Shown one piece after another: positions 47,366-60,189 of a stretch of DNA of 64,000 nt. The DNA lies in assembly GCA_003260075.1 (NCBI GenBank), contig QLIY01000079.1:1-64000 (forward strand), read 5' to 3'. This DNA is from Phallusia mammillata (lineage: Eukaryota > Chordata > Ascidiacea > Phlebobranchia > Ascidiidae). Numbering within the stretch: the stretch's first letter is position 1; every line of letters begins with the position of its first letter. The translations under genes and the position numbers were made by a program. The notes below the pieces were generated by a model that saw only the letters and a list, made by a program, of their open reading frames with translations, did no database searches and was not told the DNA's origin.

Positions 47366-49270
47366 CTGACTGTATGCATTGTAATGCATTGTTCAAAAAC
47401 TTCTGCAATATTGTCAACATTCTACAAAACAACTGTTATGTATTTCAATTTAAGTCATTAAAACTTCAAGTGCATGAAAAGTATTTTACTAAATTTTTGC
47501 ATGACAATATTTTTTTTAAATCTTGCGTTGAAAAATCCATTTAGTTTTGTTGCCACTATACCAAACTTACTATTTAATATTTACAGCATAAAACACACAT
47601 TTTACGGTTTTAAAAACGCACCCGAAACATTTTTGTAGCCCTTTAAAGACAGGCAATATTTTACCTATATTTCAACTTCATTACTAACCGCCGCCAGCGT
47701 AAGTGACGTCATAAGTCGGATTGTTCGTGGACAATGGTCATGTTAACAGTGATACAAGATTTTATCTCCTACGTTAGGTCACGATAAAATTACCAACTTT
47801 TTCACCAAGTCATTGCTCGTCGAAAGTAACAAAGTAACTTTATTGTAATTGGTACGAGGTTGCAGATGTTAAATAAGATTGTCAGTTTAATTTTACCACC
47901 AAAAAAGCTTAATCGAAAAAAGTTGGATTTATTAACCTACAAAAAACAAATTTTACATAACAATAGAAACGTTCCTTTTCTTTGACAAAATTGTTTGTGA
48001 CGTCAACAAAGGGATTGTTTGTTTCACTTAACGTTCAAATTGAAACTTAAACGTTGATCTATCATTAGTGGGTGACATTTTCTTGCAACGTGTAACGTAT
48101 TAATGATTTAACATACTGAACTCTAAAACCCACCAAACAATGGTAAAATACTCAAAAATTAATAAACTGTGGCTGCCAGGCATAATGACATAAATTGAAA
48201 ACACAAAGTTATCATAACAAAGCGAAAAGGGCTGCTGGAAGAGCTAAAAAATGTGTTAATAAATGAATATAATGTACCAAACAATTATTTGAAATCACAA
48301 AACAAGACGAGGAATGATTAAAAAGTTGCATTTTTTCTCTTCACAACTTCCGATTGCGATAGCATGACGTCAACGGAAATGGAGCGAAAAAATGTCGATT
48401 CCACGTAAGTGCTTGTGAAACAGCGGTGATGAAACGAATGAAGAAAAGAAGAAGAATGATTGTTCGGTGTTGCGTCGTCTTGCAAACGCTATAAGACCCA
48501 AGTCGGTGTTCGTGAAGAAGCCAGACGCGCGATGTTTAAGGGGGAGAGGGTCAGTTCTGTTACTAAGCACCGGGGCTGGCGGTTAGCAACTCAATGTCGC
48601 GACTTTGCTCTGCTTATTCCGCGTAAAAATAGAGTTCAATTTTCGTACAGCATGTTAGGCTTACGCAAGATGGAAATCGGATCGATACGGTATTTTCATT
48701 TATTGTAGCTAATTTGCCAATGAAGAAGCATAAAACTTACCTAAATATTGAAAAGTTTTGACAAAACTCTTGGCATTTTAACAGTAAAATACGCTGAACC
48801 GCATTTAAAAAACATGGTCACGGTTAACAGCACGAAGCTGGTCGGTAAACCCGCTTACAAATTAGTGCATGTCGCGCTTCTCAGTGTCAGCTGAATTAGA
48901 GTGGAAAGTGTGGTTGTGTTTGTGTTTAGAAGTGGTCGGATTATGTGGTTTCCCTGTGCAAAATCTGCTAATGAGCGCTTGTGTGTTTTGGTCTGAGGCG
49001 TTAAACCAGATGCTTTAATCCGTTACACGAGTGAGCAAAATTAGTTCGTTCTGCGAGTTGTCAAGAGCGCCAGACTTAATTGCAGGATTTGAACGTCTCT
49101 GCCACCAATGGAGTAAATAGTCCGTGTTAGAAATGCTTCAGAAACGGCCACGGCTTAAGTGTCTACTTGGTAAATTTTTGCGTAAAGCAATTAAAAAACT
49201 ACTGAATCGCTTGCTACCAAAAAGTTTAAATAATTGGGCCCGATCTCGTTTGACAAAATATGTTTTAAAT

Positions 49271-49413
49271 ACTTAGTAACTGAAGCTTTCAGTACACCTA
49301 AATCAAGGATGGATGCCATTATATCGGCGAATTCGATATTATTTGTTTGCAATACATTGCAACACGAAAAACACAGATTGATTTAGGTGTACTGAAAGCT
49401 TCAGTTACTAAGT
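49271..49413. repeat. perfect 35-bp inverted repeat with 73-bp spacer
   Basis: The arms 49271-49305 and 49379-49413 are exact reverse complements (left arm starts ACTTAGTAACTGAAGCTTTC). It could be a small MITE or a strong hairpin. No clear target duplication is seen. Confidence 0.9.
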
Positions 49414-50658
49414 TATAATTATCCGTAACTTGAATCATCTGTATTGAGCGCACGTTGGTGCAGGACGATTTCTGTAAAAGCACAGTTATATGTTTTAAAT
49501 ACGTTTAAAGGTTCGGTTTATCATTTGCGCCCAAATCTCAAACGCTCAGAAAACGTTGTGGCTATTTTTGGATCAGATGAACTTTTCGAGAAATGATAAA
49601 CATCGTTAAGCTATCTGCAACTTAATGCACTCCTAATGCATTTAACCTGTTCGAGGGCATTATCCTTTCGCAAGCAGGTGTCGGTAATAACCAGTTGGTT
49701 TCTATTTATTGGAACGCAATTATCTGTACCTCTCTGTGAGCCGGTAAAGTGCCTCCAAATAACCGCCGGACCTCGGGCTACGAAAGGAGATAGCTACTTA
49801 CAAGTTGCTCACGACCAGGGTCTCCCTGTTACGATATGCACTGCCACGGGCACTCACGGCGCCGGGAAGCACAATATTTCATCCTGCGAAGCTACTTAAA
49901 GGCATCCCCGATCGTTGTTGAGGTCATAACCTACTGATGGCTTACAAGCAATGTCAGGTCGCTTGCAGGGGAATGGTTGGCAGATGTTTTTGTTGAAACA
50001 TTTGAGAAACAAAATGTTTACGTCTTATGTTACATCCAAAGAAAGTTCTTTTTTAGTTCGCTCGAAGTATTAATGTTTCAATGCGTACACCCAAGTAAAG
50101 ATAATGGTTATTTCAGCATTAGTTTTCGTCAATATATTGAGATGCGTTTTAAGATTATAGTGCAGGTGTGGCATCAGTATTATTACCATTAGCAAACTGC
50201 AATTTATTTATATTTCATGTAAAAAGTTTGTTTTTAGTTTATAGACTTTGTTCACTTGGAATGCGACAATTTCTAGTTTAAAAAATAATTTATTTACAAA
50301 AAAGGCTTCGATCTTTGTTACGTCACAAGCTGACCCAATTGCTACGTCATCACACTTCTTGTTACGTCACCAAGCATCTGCACATCCCTGGATAGTGAAA
50401 GGTAAGAAACGTGTTGTTTTAACTGGTGGATGATGGTGCAATGTGTAAATTGCTCGTCCTATTCTGCTTATTCGAGGCAAAAATCGTGATGAATGTGGAT
50501 TCGTGTATAGTTACCTCGAACGGCCAAATGTAATCTCGCTAAGAATGTTTCTCAAACGGCCGTGACTCTGTTTGTTACCTTATTAGGGCAGCTTGGGGGG
50601 AGATCGGTTTGATTTCCTGATAAATGAAATTGTGTAAGAAAAAGTTTTTGAAGAAGCT

Positions 50659-50759
<101 letters not shown>

Positions 50760-50945
50760 AAAAAATGTTTCTGCAAAAAAATAGTTTTATTTCAAATTAA
50801 TTTTTGTTATTTATATTATGCATTAAAATATGTTTAAACGGACTTTATTTGACTTCTTTTTTGGTTTGTTCGTAAGGAAAAAATACCAATCGATTTCCAA
50901 ATGAAAAACGAAATATCTTTTTCGCAGGCGCACCAACCTTTAACG

Positions 50946-53900
50946 ATGATATTCGCAAAACTTAGCGTCATTTTGCTGATTTTTGTTGCAGTAGCGGAAT
51001 CACAACTACCACCACCCGGTAAGTGAAATAAATGTAAATGTAATGTATGCGTATGTGCATTAACTTTAAAATTTCACTTTCAAACTAAACATGGACTAAA
51101 TGTTTCTGGTCTATAAGAATGGTTTTAAACCGATTTGGTATTTTGGTCACACTCGTTTTACAAAGAGTCGAAAACTTAGGAACACTATACACGGACTTGA
51201 AAAGTAATTTAAACATAACCATAACTGCCAAACTACTGGAGTATATAGAATACATCGTGCAGACCTTTCAACCTGCACTAATGATGACAATAAAGATTGT
51301 TGAAACGTCTGCACGATGTATTCTATATACACCAACACTTTGGCAGTGATGTTCATGATTAAGTTGAAAACTGTTAAAGTAACTTTTGTTTTAATGGACT
51401 ATCTTAGAATCGACAACAGAAAAGAGAAATAACATTTTCACACAACATTGTTTTTTTTAAAGATAATCCCCAATGTCTGGACGAAGAGTGCGTGCCAGGA
51501 GCAACGGTAAACTCAGCAATTCAATGCAACTTGTTTATGAGTAAGTTTGAGTATTTCTATTGTGCACCAATAGTGTAAAAAAATTGTTGAATGTTGCTCT
51601 TGTTCAAACTTCATCTCAAAACTATGTTTTTAACTTTAAGATTCTATTTGAATAAGAAACTAATAATGCAATTTGGGTAAAGTTTTTATGGTTTGTTGGA
51701 ATCGTGTTTTAATCTTCTGTACCTTGATTTCATTGTTTGAATATAACTGGAAATAACTTATTCATTGTTAAGGGCAATCTATTTGTATGATGAACATTTG
51801 TCGTATTTTCAATTTCTTATTTAAGTTGTCCATTTATTTCAGCTGGTTGCTGTTGGTCCGGTATCCATTGCTACAAGCAACGTCAGGCCGATTCAGAAAA
51901 CTCAGTCGGTGCTGCTGGACGTTTGGCACCGGGCTATAATCGCCGGGTGGTCACCCTAACTGACGCCAAAATTCGTAAGTTTTCATTATTAAGTCGCGAG
52001 TTTCTCATAATTATTGTTCAGATTCGTCTTGTGATGGGTTAAAAATTCATTGAGGTCAAACATAAAGTTTTGTTTCACTGCAGTTTTTTTTAAGACAAAG
52101 TTCTGTTTTGATTTGTTGCAAAGGTCAAATTTAAACAAAACATTCAAAATTGCACATTTTATGCGGGCTGGTTGCTTTGACAAAATCTTTTTAAAACAAA
52201 ACTTACTTAAAAAAACAAGTAATTAAAATGTCACCTCATCAAACTGAACCTCCTCGTATCTTGTGTAACAATTTCTCTTCGATCGAAAATAAACAAAAAA
52301 TAAAACACAAGTTGATCAGATCAACTATTTTTTTGTCAATTTTACCTTGAAGGTTGTTCTAAAAAAAAGTTTTTTCGACAATGTAAGATGATTTTCTTTT
52401 TTTTTAACAGAGTATGGAGGTTCATGTCTCTTCCACTGCACTTCGATTGAGAGATCGAAGAGACTTTCATGTTACCCTGAAGCTGCAATCGACATGTACT
52501 CGTGTCTTGGGGCTGGATGTTGCTACGATCCATCAGATAATATCGGCGCCAGAAGGTGTTACTTCTCAGCACGTAAGTTAACAATAAAGCAGTGCTGATT
52601 TTAACATGGGTTTAACTTATTGCAGTGGTAAGATTCAGCCGGTTCGCACCGGTTCTATAGAACCGTCTCACGAAATTTTATGAGATCAGCGAAACGGTTA
52701 GCATTACTGGTTGCTAAGAATCACTTCTGTAAAAGTGTTTGAGATCAATCATTAAGATTATAAGTCTCATCGCAATTTTGACTTTAGATCGTAAAAATGG
52801 GGAGTTTATTGGACACAATTCTATAGTTTCAAGAACAAAAAGTTGCTAATCACGCACAACTCAAAGTCACAAATATCACCAACACTTTTGCGTATTTGAA
52901 TGGTTAAAACTATATTTTCAAGTTTAAGAAAGTAAGTTTAATTCAATGACATTTTTTCAGCGACTCCTGGTCCTTGTCCAGAGGGGCGATGCTTAGCGGG
53001 CAGTGGAACAATCACAAAGTGTTCGGCCACACCGATCAGTGAAGAAAGATGCACCGGTTACGGCTGTTGTTCGCAGATGATTGAAAACGAACGGGTCTGC
53101 TACTTTCCGCAAAGTAAGTGGGGAAACAAATTCATAAACTAGTTTTGAAGACCATAGTACTCTATAAGGCCTATTAAAGGCGTTATACCGAATCAAATCG
53201 GTCTCCAAGCATTCGCCAAACAAACATAGATCTGATTTTTCCCAAAAAAGTACGAGATAACTTACTTAATTACTAAAACCAAGATTTTGTTTGTAAGATT
53301 TTGCATTAGCAATTCACGTAAAGAAAAGAAAAACTTTTCCGATTTTATCAAATACAGGTTCGTTTATCAAGCTATAACCCATGTTAAATTAACCTTAATT
53401 TTATTTGCAGCCGAACCTAAGGCTTTGCCACCGAGAAATCAATACAGGCCTGGTGGAGTTTTCACAACGGCCCCTGCTGTCCCGCCTACAACAATAGCAA
53501 CCACTACACCAATCCCTGTGAGCACAAAGGAGCCGAAATTTCTTGATATGTTGGTTAAGCGAGGTGGAAGGTTGGACGATTATTCGGTTGTTGAGTTGCT
53601 GAGCAAAAGCATCGGCCAATTGCTGAGGAAACGGAACCGGACTGTGACAACCACAACCGAGGCCCCCACGACTACACCGTAAGTCAACGTGTTAGATCGG
53701 CGCGTGAGAAGTGAGAGGTCATTTCACTTATATGTACAGTGAAACTGATATACAGACGAGAGGCGTAGGTTTATCAACGTGACAGTTGTGTAACATTTGT
53801 TTTGGTTTTGTTGGAAGTCAGCCAAAGAACGTTTTAGTTTCCCGAACCGTCATTCGATACTGATTGTAATTCTTAATCTATTACGGGTTAGCGTTGTTTT

Positions 53901-56900
53901 GTTTCTTTAACAACTACATGACTTTAAGCAACCGTGGCAAATTATTTCTTAAAAATTAAGACCAACATTTCGTTCAGATTTTGATATTTGTAACAAACTA
54001 AAAAATGAGTAACCAAATACCAGTTTTACAGACCATCGCTTGTTTAAGTTTTGAAATGTGGCTTGGTTTGCTTTTAAGTAACGCAGATTTGAGTTGCAGC
54101 TTTAAAAGATGTAAAAAATCCGCGAACGGCACAAACCAGCTTGAAGTTGTTCCGACAAACTTACAACCTGTCGTAAAACGCACATTTCTGTCCAATCGGT
54201 CACCGTTATCAGGTCATGTGACCTGTCGGCGGTAATTAGCCCTGACGAGATTGGGGATCGTTGACCTTACCGGATTGTGATTGGTCACTGGTAGTCAGGG
54301 TTACCGCGCCGGCCGAACCAGTTACGCGAGGTCAGCTTAATTGCGCGAGCATCTAGTGCGCGCTCTTTACGGGGAGATTTACATGCAAACGATGTAGTCG
54401 CTTTTATTAGGTCACGCCTGTGTTACAGTGTAGGTCACACCCTAAGCCTCCGGGCCCAATTGACACGACAGATAAAAAGCCAATCGTAAAATTTGCATCG
54501 CATTTGTGCTGCTCATGGCTCTTTTCGAATTTGGTTTGGTGTCAAGCCTTGTGTTTTACGAAGGATAATGCACCATGTCAAGGCATTACATGCAGAGCAC
54601 GACATCATAGGTTAAAGTAGTGAATAAATTAACAACGCCGTTTGTTAAGTAGCGATCTGGAAACTCTTAATTGCACAGTAATGGGTTCGATTTTCCTCTC
54701 AAGTAATCAAAACTAAAAGATAAAACTGATGACACGAGCATTTGCCGAAACGTTTTCCAAATAAAGCATGTCGTTTTTTATGTTGTTTGGGTCGTTATTT
54801 TCACCATTGAATGAACAAGTTTGGCAAATTAAAACTTCACAGGCTTTTTTCTGCAATCGGTTTGACCCTGAGTAATTAAAGGTCATCACATCAAGTACGT
54901 ATTTACGCCCTATCTACGTCACAGCGGGACACCAGGGTGGAATTAGACAAATTGCGGAACAGGATTTCCTAAAGGAACCTCTGAATTATCCCATGCCCCC
55001 CCCCCTCAAGTACGTATTTACGCCCTATCTACGTCACAGCGGGACACCAGGGTAGAATTAAACAAATTGCGGAACAGGATTTCCTAAAGGAACCTCTGAA
55101 TTATCCCGTAATCGGTGCAAAACCTGAAATTATCACACCACAGTTGATAACGCAGCGGGTTCACAATCATTTCTTACAAGCGATGTAACGAGCCGCTTCA
55201 AGTAATCGCTATTTCCTTCCGCGCGGGGCAGCACGTTTAAGGTTACGCCCCTAAATAACCGGGCAGGCGTTGTTCCTTGTCGCCGATTGATTAATTAATC
55301 AACCCTCGCACCCTCGCAACCCTGAGTTGGCAAGACACGCGAATAAGCTGGAATAATTGAAGTGACAATTTGTCAAACCTGACGAAAGGGATGTAAGTTG
55401 TTAGTTTCACAAATGTCGCGCCTTATCGGTGCAAAAACGTGACAAGACACAGTTTTTACCTTTCGCCGGCATTTTGGTTCATCAAGAAATGTTTCCAATA
55501 AAATAATACAAGCTAATGCGGACAAACTAAAATATAAGGAACTGTTGTCATTTTGAAACATACCGATAGGAGTAGAGGACAATAAACAATAAAACTAGTA
55601 AAGGAGAGAATCAATCTGTGTCTTACGAATGTTTTACCATAATAATTAGAAATATTACCGTTTTTATTTTTAATTTTTTGTCAAATTTTTCTATTTTTGT
55701 TTACCTTAAATTTAATTTTTCTAGACGTCCCACAACAACTGCCACAACAACAACAACCATCGCCACCACTACGCGGCAGCCGAGAGTTCTTCCCACCCAG
55801 CCCGCCTATATTATGAAAACTATATGCAGATGGGGAAGATGTAAGTAAAAACAAGTGATATTGCGTTGTCTGTTTATCCAAAGTTCAAAAAAGGGTCAGA
55901 ATGGTTAAATTTTTTTTTTCACGGGCTTCGAACCCAGGACACTCCCGGGGACGAATCCCGATCAAGGTTTTTTAAGTCTGTATATGGNGGACACTCCCGG
56001 GGACGAATCCCGATCAAGGTTTTTTTTATGTCTGTATGTGGGTCAGGCGCGCCAGACCATTCGGCCAAGTTCCTGCCCGTGGTTAAAACCAGTCTTCAAA
56101 TGCTCGAAAGTGCAATGACGCCCACTGGTGGTTGCACTATCGCACATATTAGAGTACTGGAATTTGAATTTAAGTAACAAAATGCCTAGGTTTAGTTTTT
56201 GATGTACTTTTGATACATATAAGCTATTGCTACCAGGGAGCTCTTCTGGCAAATGTATTTTTATTCCGACGTTTCGACGTCCTATTATAAAGTCGACCGG
56301 TATAGGACGTCGAAACGTGGTACAAAAAATGCATTTGCCAGAAGAGCTGTATAAACTTGTGCTTTTGATATATCTTTAGAACAAAGTATTTTACAGTTTT
56401 GTGCGTGAAAGTTAAATAGAAATCATATTATTTAAATTTCCAGGTCGTCAATACAAAGTAAAGAATACCGAAATCAAGAAGTGTTACCCTACTGACTGCG
56501 GCAAACCTCGGATCTATCCTGGTTCACAGATCTCTGCTCCTACATCGGTGAAAAAGATCGTTGGCGGAACTCGGTAAGAATCAGTTGATCACAGAACCGC
56601 AGAAAAATAAAATTAGATTGTTAACTTAAGTGAACATGTTAACATCATGCTGGAATCAGGCCTGTAATGTACTTGCGACCAGCGACCATAACGCACTCAT
56701 GCGTATAGATCAGTGGTTCTCAACCTTTTTTCTTTCGTGGCCCATTTTCATTAAACAAAAATTCTGGGGCCCAGTAAATTTATATGAAAGAAAAACACAA
56801 CTATAAAATAGGTTCAGAACAAAAAAATGCAGATCATATTTTAAACAGATGTTAAGTTTAAAATAACTTGAAGCAAAAAAATCATAAAACAGCACTTTCC

Positions 56901-59900
56901 CTTCTTTTAATCACTTTTAGTTATGACCAGAGTAATTGGACAATGGATATGCTGCTACTATCTGACTTTGTTGTAATCACAAAGTAGTTTATTACATCAT
57001 AAACATAAGGTGCTGCAGAAACGCAAAGTAACTTTATACCGTAAATAGAATAATTCAAATAAATTTACATTCCTTCTCAATTCCTCCCCAAGCCATTATT
57101 CTTGTAAAATTGAGTGTACTGACACAAATGAAAGTAATTTTTAAAAAAAAGCTTTTCATTAGATTGGTCTGTGGCCCAATGAAAATGCTTCCATGGCCCA
57201 CTGGTTGAGAACCGCTGGTATAGATCATAGTACGCTACGCTTATTAAACAAAATCAGTCAGTCTCTCGAGCAATCTCATTCTGGCCTATATGCCTTGCCA
57301 TATCGGAATGCTTGCAATAAAGCTTGTACGGCCCATTTAGACCTTAAAAAGGGCCCGTGATTTTCAAATATTTTTTACAAGACTTAGAAAATCACTACAT
57401 AAAAAAGATGAGAGTTATTTGATACATCGTATATCACTTTTCTTTGCTTGCAAACAAAACCAAACGTCAATCACTAGCTTAAACTGGCTTGTCACTTTTT
57501 CAGGGCTTACCCATTCAGCCACCCGTGGATGGTTATGATTAAGAAAACGGAGGGCAAGAAGAAGTTCCAGTGTGGTGGATCAATCCTCTGTAAACGTTGG
57601 GTTCTCACTGCAGCCCACTGCTTCAACAGACAAACCGAGAAAAGCACAACCCCCGAGTAAGTTACTATTTGTGCTTGCAGCGACCTCTAACGTTGAACAG
57701 GAAATATGTATGTGTGGTTACAATTCAAGAGATGTTTTCGCTGACTCAGCAAAACGCATTTTGCCCACAACGATGCTTTACTAAACGTACAGAAACTAAA
57801 ATCTATTATTTTAATCGTCATGAGGGGAATAAGTCGCATAAAACCTGAAAAAGAGGTGATGTAAAGTTAGGGTACAGCCAATCGCATTGTGATAAAAACG
57901 CAAGAAAATAATAATGTTTTTTTAGTTAATTCTTATTGTATATTAGTTTGATGTAACAGACACAATAAAGGGCTAAATTGTGGGACTGTTTAAGAACCGG
58001 ATTGACTTTATTCGTTTTTGAATCACTTATAATAGCCTGAATGTAAAATTTACGCGTTGCTTTTTTTCCAGTCTCGATGCAATCTTCTACAAAGTTTACG
58101 CCGGAAGATTCATGGGGCTTGACTACTCACCAGGAGAACAAGTTCAAATTTTCGACGGCCGAGATGGTGAGATGTTGTAACGTGATCTTTTCCATGATAT
58201 GTGAAACATTAAAAGCGTGATTATCTTTATGTTTAATTTCATTACTTTGGTAAAAACAGCGTGGAAATTCTCGTGATTTCGTGAAAGAGCGTAACTATTG
58301 TCACGAATAATTTTCATGATTCATCACAGAGCGTAATCATTTTCGTATTGAATTTCATCACATGATTAATAAGTGTAAACGTTCTCATGATTTCGTGATT
58401 TGTGATTAATTTGGGCAAAATAAATTTTTCAGGCCTCCAAAATCTTAATCTAAAATAATGAAACCCGACTGACAACTACATTGTTATTCACCACATTTAA
58501 TGCCACTTCTATGCATATATTATGTTACTTTGATGAAGGTGACCTGTATACGACGTCAAAACGTCCGTATAAAATACAATTAGCAGAAGGGCTCTATAAA
58601 TTTAATGTCACTTCATCGTTTAACTCTCATTCCTTTTCCCCTGCATAGGCATCGACTTCATTGAGATCCACGAGAATTTTAAAACTGGCGTGTCTAGGGG
58701 CGTGGTCGCTTTCGACATCGCACTCGTCAGATTGAAAAGGGACATCGAATATGACAACTTCGTGCAGCCAGTTTGCATGCCGACCGACAGAGCGAAGGTT
58801 AACGCCATTGTTTGGGCCACTGGATGGGGTGAAACCAAAAGTAAGTAAAAATCAAACAGTTAAAAATATGTCTTTTACGCTGGTCGCTATCAAGGCTGAA
58901 AAAAGTTTAGGGTTTTGAACAAAAAGAAAAGAAAAAAAGAACCAGTGTTAATGATTAAACATGGTTTTTGATCGCTACAATAACCATGTTCTACTATTGA
59001 TTACTTATAATGGCAAACAATAAAACATTGTCTGAAAACAAAGTCTGAGGCAATGCAGCATAACTTTTATTACAATTTTACTTTGTTAGTGTGAATATTT
59101 GCTTTAACGTTCGGTTTATTACAAAAATCATCAGCCACAAATAGTTCAAGCTGTGTAATTCCTTTTTTTAATTTACAGATGTTGGACCGACCAATAAAAA
59201 CATGAAGCAACTCGGAGTAAAAATCCTCAACGAAACCTCATGCATGAAAATCATTCCGGGATATTCCAAGAATCCTCCTCCTGGAGTTTTATGTGCTGGA
59301 GGAGAGCTCAAACAAGATACCTGCACTGTAAGTGGCATTCTGCACAGATTCGTAACACTTACAACAAGTTGAATTTGAAATTGAACAAGGGGGCTATATT
59401 CCTAAAATCTGAAAATGTCTGTTTTGTTCTCATTACTCGGTGTATCACCAACTTGCATGGAATTGCATTTTTGGCCCCTAGTCTATATGGATATAAACAC
59501 AATATAAAACAACCAAACTTGAAATCTATAACGTGCACTAGTTGTACAAAATATGCTTTAAATCGTAATGCCTTTTAATAACCACCATGCTTGTACTTCG
59601 AATAAAATACTGACAATGCTGCAAAAGCGAAAAATAAATGTTAAAATCTCGAGGACGAATGTCTTAAAATGTTTTTTCCCCATAAACTTTTAATAATCAC
59701 TTTTCATTTTTGTCGACAGGGTGATTCAGGTGGCCCATTGGTTGGTCCGATCACGACTGGTTACAACAGAGGCCGCAAAATCCAGCGCTGGCAGTTGTTC
59801 GGAATGACTAGTTTCGGTTCACCCAGCTGTAACACGTTTGTTTTCGACCAACAGCCCGCAGTCTACACAGACGTCGCTCATTACAAGGACTGGATCCACA

Positions 59901-59926
59901 AGAGAACCAACTACTGCTGTGGTTAA
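50946..59926 (+). CDS. secreted trefoil-domain trypsin-like serine protease
   Basis: Thirteen exons: 50946-51018, 51463-51540, 51843-51974, 52411-52572, 52961-53113, 53411-53678, 55725-55840, 56444-56573, 57504-57656, 58072-58166, 58649-58840, 59179-59327 and 59720-59926 (TAA). All borders are AG/GT and in phase, giving 635 aa. Order: signal peptide (1-19, hydrophobic core [10 protein letters not shown]); three P-type trefoil-like Cys-rich modules with GCC at about 33-57, 95-148 and 150-198; Thr/Pro-rich linkers at about 215-235 and 275-315, probably O-glycosylated; zymogen cleavage after K365 before IVGG; and an S1 domain. The triad is H409 (TAAHC), D476 (DIAL) and S570 (GDSGGP). D564 at the S1 base predicts cleavage after Lys/Arg. 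It is a secreted mosaic protease; trefoils usually bind mucin glycans, so a gut, mucus or blood role is plausible inference. Confidence 0.94.
51205..51348. mobile_element. inverted repeat with hammerhead-like core
   Basis: The left arm (about 51222-51264) and right arm (about 51306-51348) are near-perfect inverses and contain TATAGAATACATCGTGCAGA. Between them lie CTAATGA (one change from CTGATGA), a perfect stem ACAAT/ATTGT and GAAACGTC. It resembles the 32865 family. Intron 1 of the protease gene. Confidence 0.55.
51641..51656 (+). other. exact 16-nt match to the Ciona spliced leader
   Basis: ATTCTATTTGAATAAG equals the Ciona intestinalis spliced-leader sequence as I remember it. It is followed by AAAC and not GT, so it cannot act as a spliced-leader donor. 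It lies in intron 2 of the protease gene on the sense strand. A reverse-transcribed, trans-spliced transcript end or a remnant is possible. Confidence 0.5.
53167..53220. repeat. SINE tail fragment
   Basis: GGCCTATTAAAGGCGTT and TCTCCAAGCATTC match the tail of the tRNA-derived SINE at 10540-10675, without its tRNA-like part. Intron 5 of the protease gene. Confidence 0.5.
54891..55109. repeat. 103-bp duplication around C run 54996-55005
   Basis: Sequence starting TCAAGTACGTATTTACGCCC is present on both sides of ten Cs with two or three differences. Intron 6 of the protease gene. Confidence 0.85.
55934..56027. repeat. duplicated segment joined at a single N (55987)
   Basis: GGACACTCCCGGGGACGAAT and the following bases occur before and after the N. 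It lies in a repeat with a GGTTCGAA-like box B on the minus strand, possibly a SINE. Intron 7 of the protease gene. Confidence 0.65.
56219..56360. mobile_element. inverted-repeat element of the GACGTCGAAACG family
   Basis: AGCTCTTCTGGCAAATG near the left end recurs inverted as CATTTGCCAGAAGAGCT at the right. Between them both orientations of GACGTCGAAACG occur. The hammerhead core is degraded. A similar single-arm remnant lies at about 58525-58605. Intron 7 of the protease gene. Confidence 0.55.
56711..57217. mobile_element. hAT-type non-autonomous element, 507 bp, perfect TSD
   Basis: Ends CAGTGGTTCTCAACC / GGTTGAGAACCGCTG with matching inner GTGGCCCA motifs. The flanking target duplication GTATAGAT (56703-56710, 57218-57225) is perfect. 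No transposase frame. Intron 8 of the protease gene. Confidence 0.92.
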
Positions 59927-60189
59927 ATAGAGATCGTATATTTTTTTGTGAAGTTGTATTATTTTTAAGCGATCGCAAAACTCGCAAAACCTCTGAAGCA
60001 AAGAGGGTAAATTGTGAAGCGTCGCTAAAATTTGTTTGTTTAAAAAAAACCCCCCCCCCTGTGGTTAAATAGAGATCGTATATTTTTTTGTGAAGTTGTA
60101 TTATTTTGAAGCGATCGCAAAACTCGCAAAACCTCTGAAGTAAAGAGGGTAAATTGTGAAGCGTCGCTAAAATTTGTTTGTTTAAAAAT
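59917..60189. repeat. 130-bp duplication at the protease stop and 3' UTR
   Basis: Sequence from the last codons (CTGTGGTTAAATAGAG) onward is repeated after ten Cs (60050-60059). Another pair follows at 60300-60402 and 60415-60522 around a C run at 60404-60414. The repeated stop is therefore not a second gene end. Confidence 0.85.

Noticed and set aside
49636..49899. 87-codon plus-strand open frame
   Set aside because: Composition is plausible but there is no known motif, no splice context and no support from the neighbours.
54742..54775. CTGATGA ... GAAACG pattern near the protease gene
   Set aside because: The bases between the two cores cannot form a stem II and stem I is weak, so I did not list it as a ribozyme.
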